A DNA stretch of 6,422 bases, taken from Candidatus Gottesmanbacteria bacterium. Lineage in GTDB: Bacteria > Patescibacteriota > Microgenomatia > 2-02-FULL-39-11. The DNA lies in the NCBI GenBank assembly GCA_016204905.1, contig JACQJU010000083.1:1-6422 (forward strand), in the 5' to 3' direction. The translations under genes and the position numbers were made by a program. Each line of letters opens with the position of its first letter. Positions within the stretch are counted from its first letter, which is position 1. Positions 5,769-6,422 of the stretch are shown here, piece after piece. A model generated the notes under the pieces. It saw only the letters and a program-made list of their open reading frames with translations. It was not told the origin of the DNA and made no database searches.

Positions 5769-6422
5769 ATGAAAAAGAGAGTCTACAGAAAGAAAAAAAC
5801 AACTAGAACAAGATCACATTTGGGGGTTTTTCACCTTTTGATTTTTGGTTTAATATTGGCAGTAATTTATGTGAAGGTAATCAATAACCATCCGGTACAA
5901 CTGGCCTACCTAGATATTCCCCAAACATCTCGGGTTTATCTGCCATCGCCTCTAGAGTTTCTTCCCTTGGGAAAATCAGTATTGGGGACTCAGGCATTTG
6001 ATCCTGTTGATGTTGTGAGGTATGTAAATATTGAAAGAGAAAAGGTGGGCTCTGCCCCTCTTCATTTGAGCGCCCGCCTCATGGAAGCAGCCCAGATGCG
6101 GGCAGATATCATACTAAAATATCAAAATTTCTCACATCAAGATCCCTATGAAAATATTACCATGATGACTGCGCTGGAGAAATTAGGCTATAACTATAAA
6201 TATGCCTCGGAAAATATAGGTATGGGAGATTCTTCGGGAGAGGCTGCTGTACATGGTTTTATGAGTAGTCTACCACATAAAGAAAATCTTCTTAATCCAG
6301 ATTTATCAGAAACAGGAGTAGCTTTGTCTACTGGTCCCTACAGAGAATTTTATGTCAATATCATTGTACAGTTATTTGCTATACCAGGTGGTAGAGATGA
6401 ATATTTGGGTTACAAAAAAGAA
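5769..6422 (+). CDS. Membrane-anchored CAP/SCP-domain protein, 3' end cut by window
   Basis: Translation from 5769 gives 218 residues, still open at the right edge, so the C-terminus is missing. A very basic N-terminus (KKRVYRKKK) precedes one hydrophobic segment (about 19-38), the pattern of a signal anchor with the rest outside the cell. Residues about 78-205 are a CAP (SCP/PR-1-like, YkwD-type) domain: the VNIEREKVGSAPL helix start, FSH with His123, SENIG with Glu148, GEAAV with Glu158, LPHKENLL with His170, then ETGVAL and the VQLF strand. His123, Glu148, Glu158 and His170 match the conserved CAP His-Glu-Glu-His tetrad. Such bacterial proteins are exported and often tied to the envelope; their biochemical role is poorly defined. 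ATG 5757 is in frame and would add four residues (MVWA); 5769 is preferred because the basic region follows at once and 5757 overlaps a perfect -10 box. Probably a separate transcription unit from the GH130 operon. Confidence 0.85.
   Translation, partial: MKKRVYRKKKTTRTRSHLGVFHLLIFGLILAVIYVKVINNHPVQLAYLDIPQTSRVYLPSPLEFLPLGKSVLGTQAFDPVDVVRYVNIEREKVGSAPLHLSARLMEAAQMRADIILKYQNFSHQDPYENITMMTALEKLGYNYKYASENIGMGDSSGEAAVHGFMSSLPHKENLLNPDLSETGVALSTGPYREFYVNIIVQLFAIPGGRDEYLGYKKE

Noticed and set aside
5762..5806. 14-codon frame MGYEKESLQKEKNN before the CAP gene
   Set aside because: It overlaps the start of the CAP gene in another frame, is hydrophilic and featureless, and would be skipped if transcription starts from the adjacent TATAAT.
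1..6422. CRISPR array, tRNA, rRNA, insertion sequence or attachment site
   Set aside because: No regularly spaced identical repeats, no RNA gene signature and no transposase or integrase motif was seen on either strand.

Overview
The window reads as a piece of an AT-rich bacterial chromosome, most likely from the Candidate Phyla Radiation (Patescibacteria, perhaps Microgenomates). The clues are a Thr/Pro/Ser-rich linker of the TPTPSP type in a small membrane-anchored lysozyme-like protein, a DUF2130 protein, a membrane-anchored CAP protein, compact spacing, and start codons mostly without Shine-Dalgarno sequences. UGA is never read as an amino acid in the genes seen, so nothing suggests the code-25 lineages. 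The lineage is an inference, not something read directly from a marker gene.

Layout. (1) Positions 20-553, plus strand: a small exported lysozyme/transglycosylase-like protein. (2) Positions 559-1719, minus strand: a DUF2130 protein with a CxxC knuckle, a long charged coiled coil and a PD-(D/E)XK-like core, ending tail to tail with gene 1 only 5 bases away. (3) Positions 1720-1815: a divergent AT-rich promoter region. (4) Positions 1816-3657 and 3673-5607, plus strand, 15 bases apart: a two-gene operon of double-module GH130 proteins (beta-mannoside phosphorylase/hydrolase family). (5) Positions 5608-5768: a non-coding spacer ending in a consensus -10 hexamer. (6) From 5769 to the right edge: a membrane-anchored CAP/SCP-domain protein, cut by the window.

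The centrepiece is the GH130 pair. Each protein carries two five-bladed-propeller modules, giving four in a row (A-B and C-D). In both proteins the C-terminal module (B, D) has the full phosphorylase-type motif set. The N-terminal module is altered: A is decayed (EDPR replaced by QDIR, other motifs lost), while C keeps EDPR but has lost the FHR and YHG motifs that normally line the phosphate site. Neither protein has a signal peptide, so they should act on mannose-containing oligosaccharides in the cytoplasm, breaking them down with phosphate or building them from mannose-1-phosphate. The flanking lysozyme-like and CAP proteins are envelope-facing; a functional link to the GH130 operon is possible but not shown.

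A second recurring pattern is at the 5' ends: several genes have a -10-like hexamer only 7-10 bases before the start codon and no Shine-Dalgarno sequence, as expected for leaderless transcripts.
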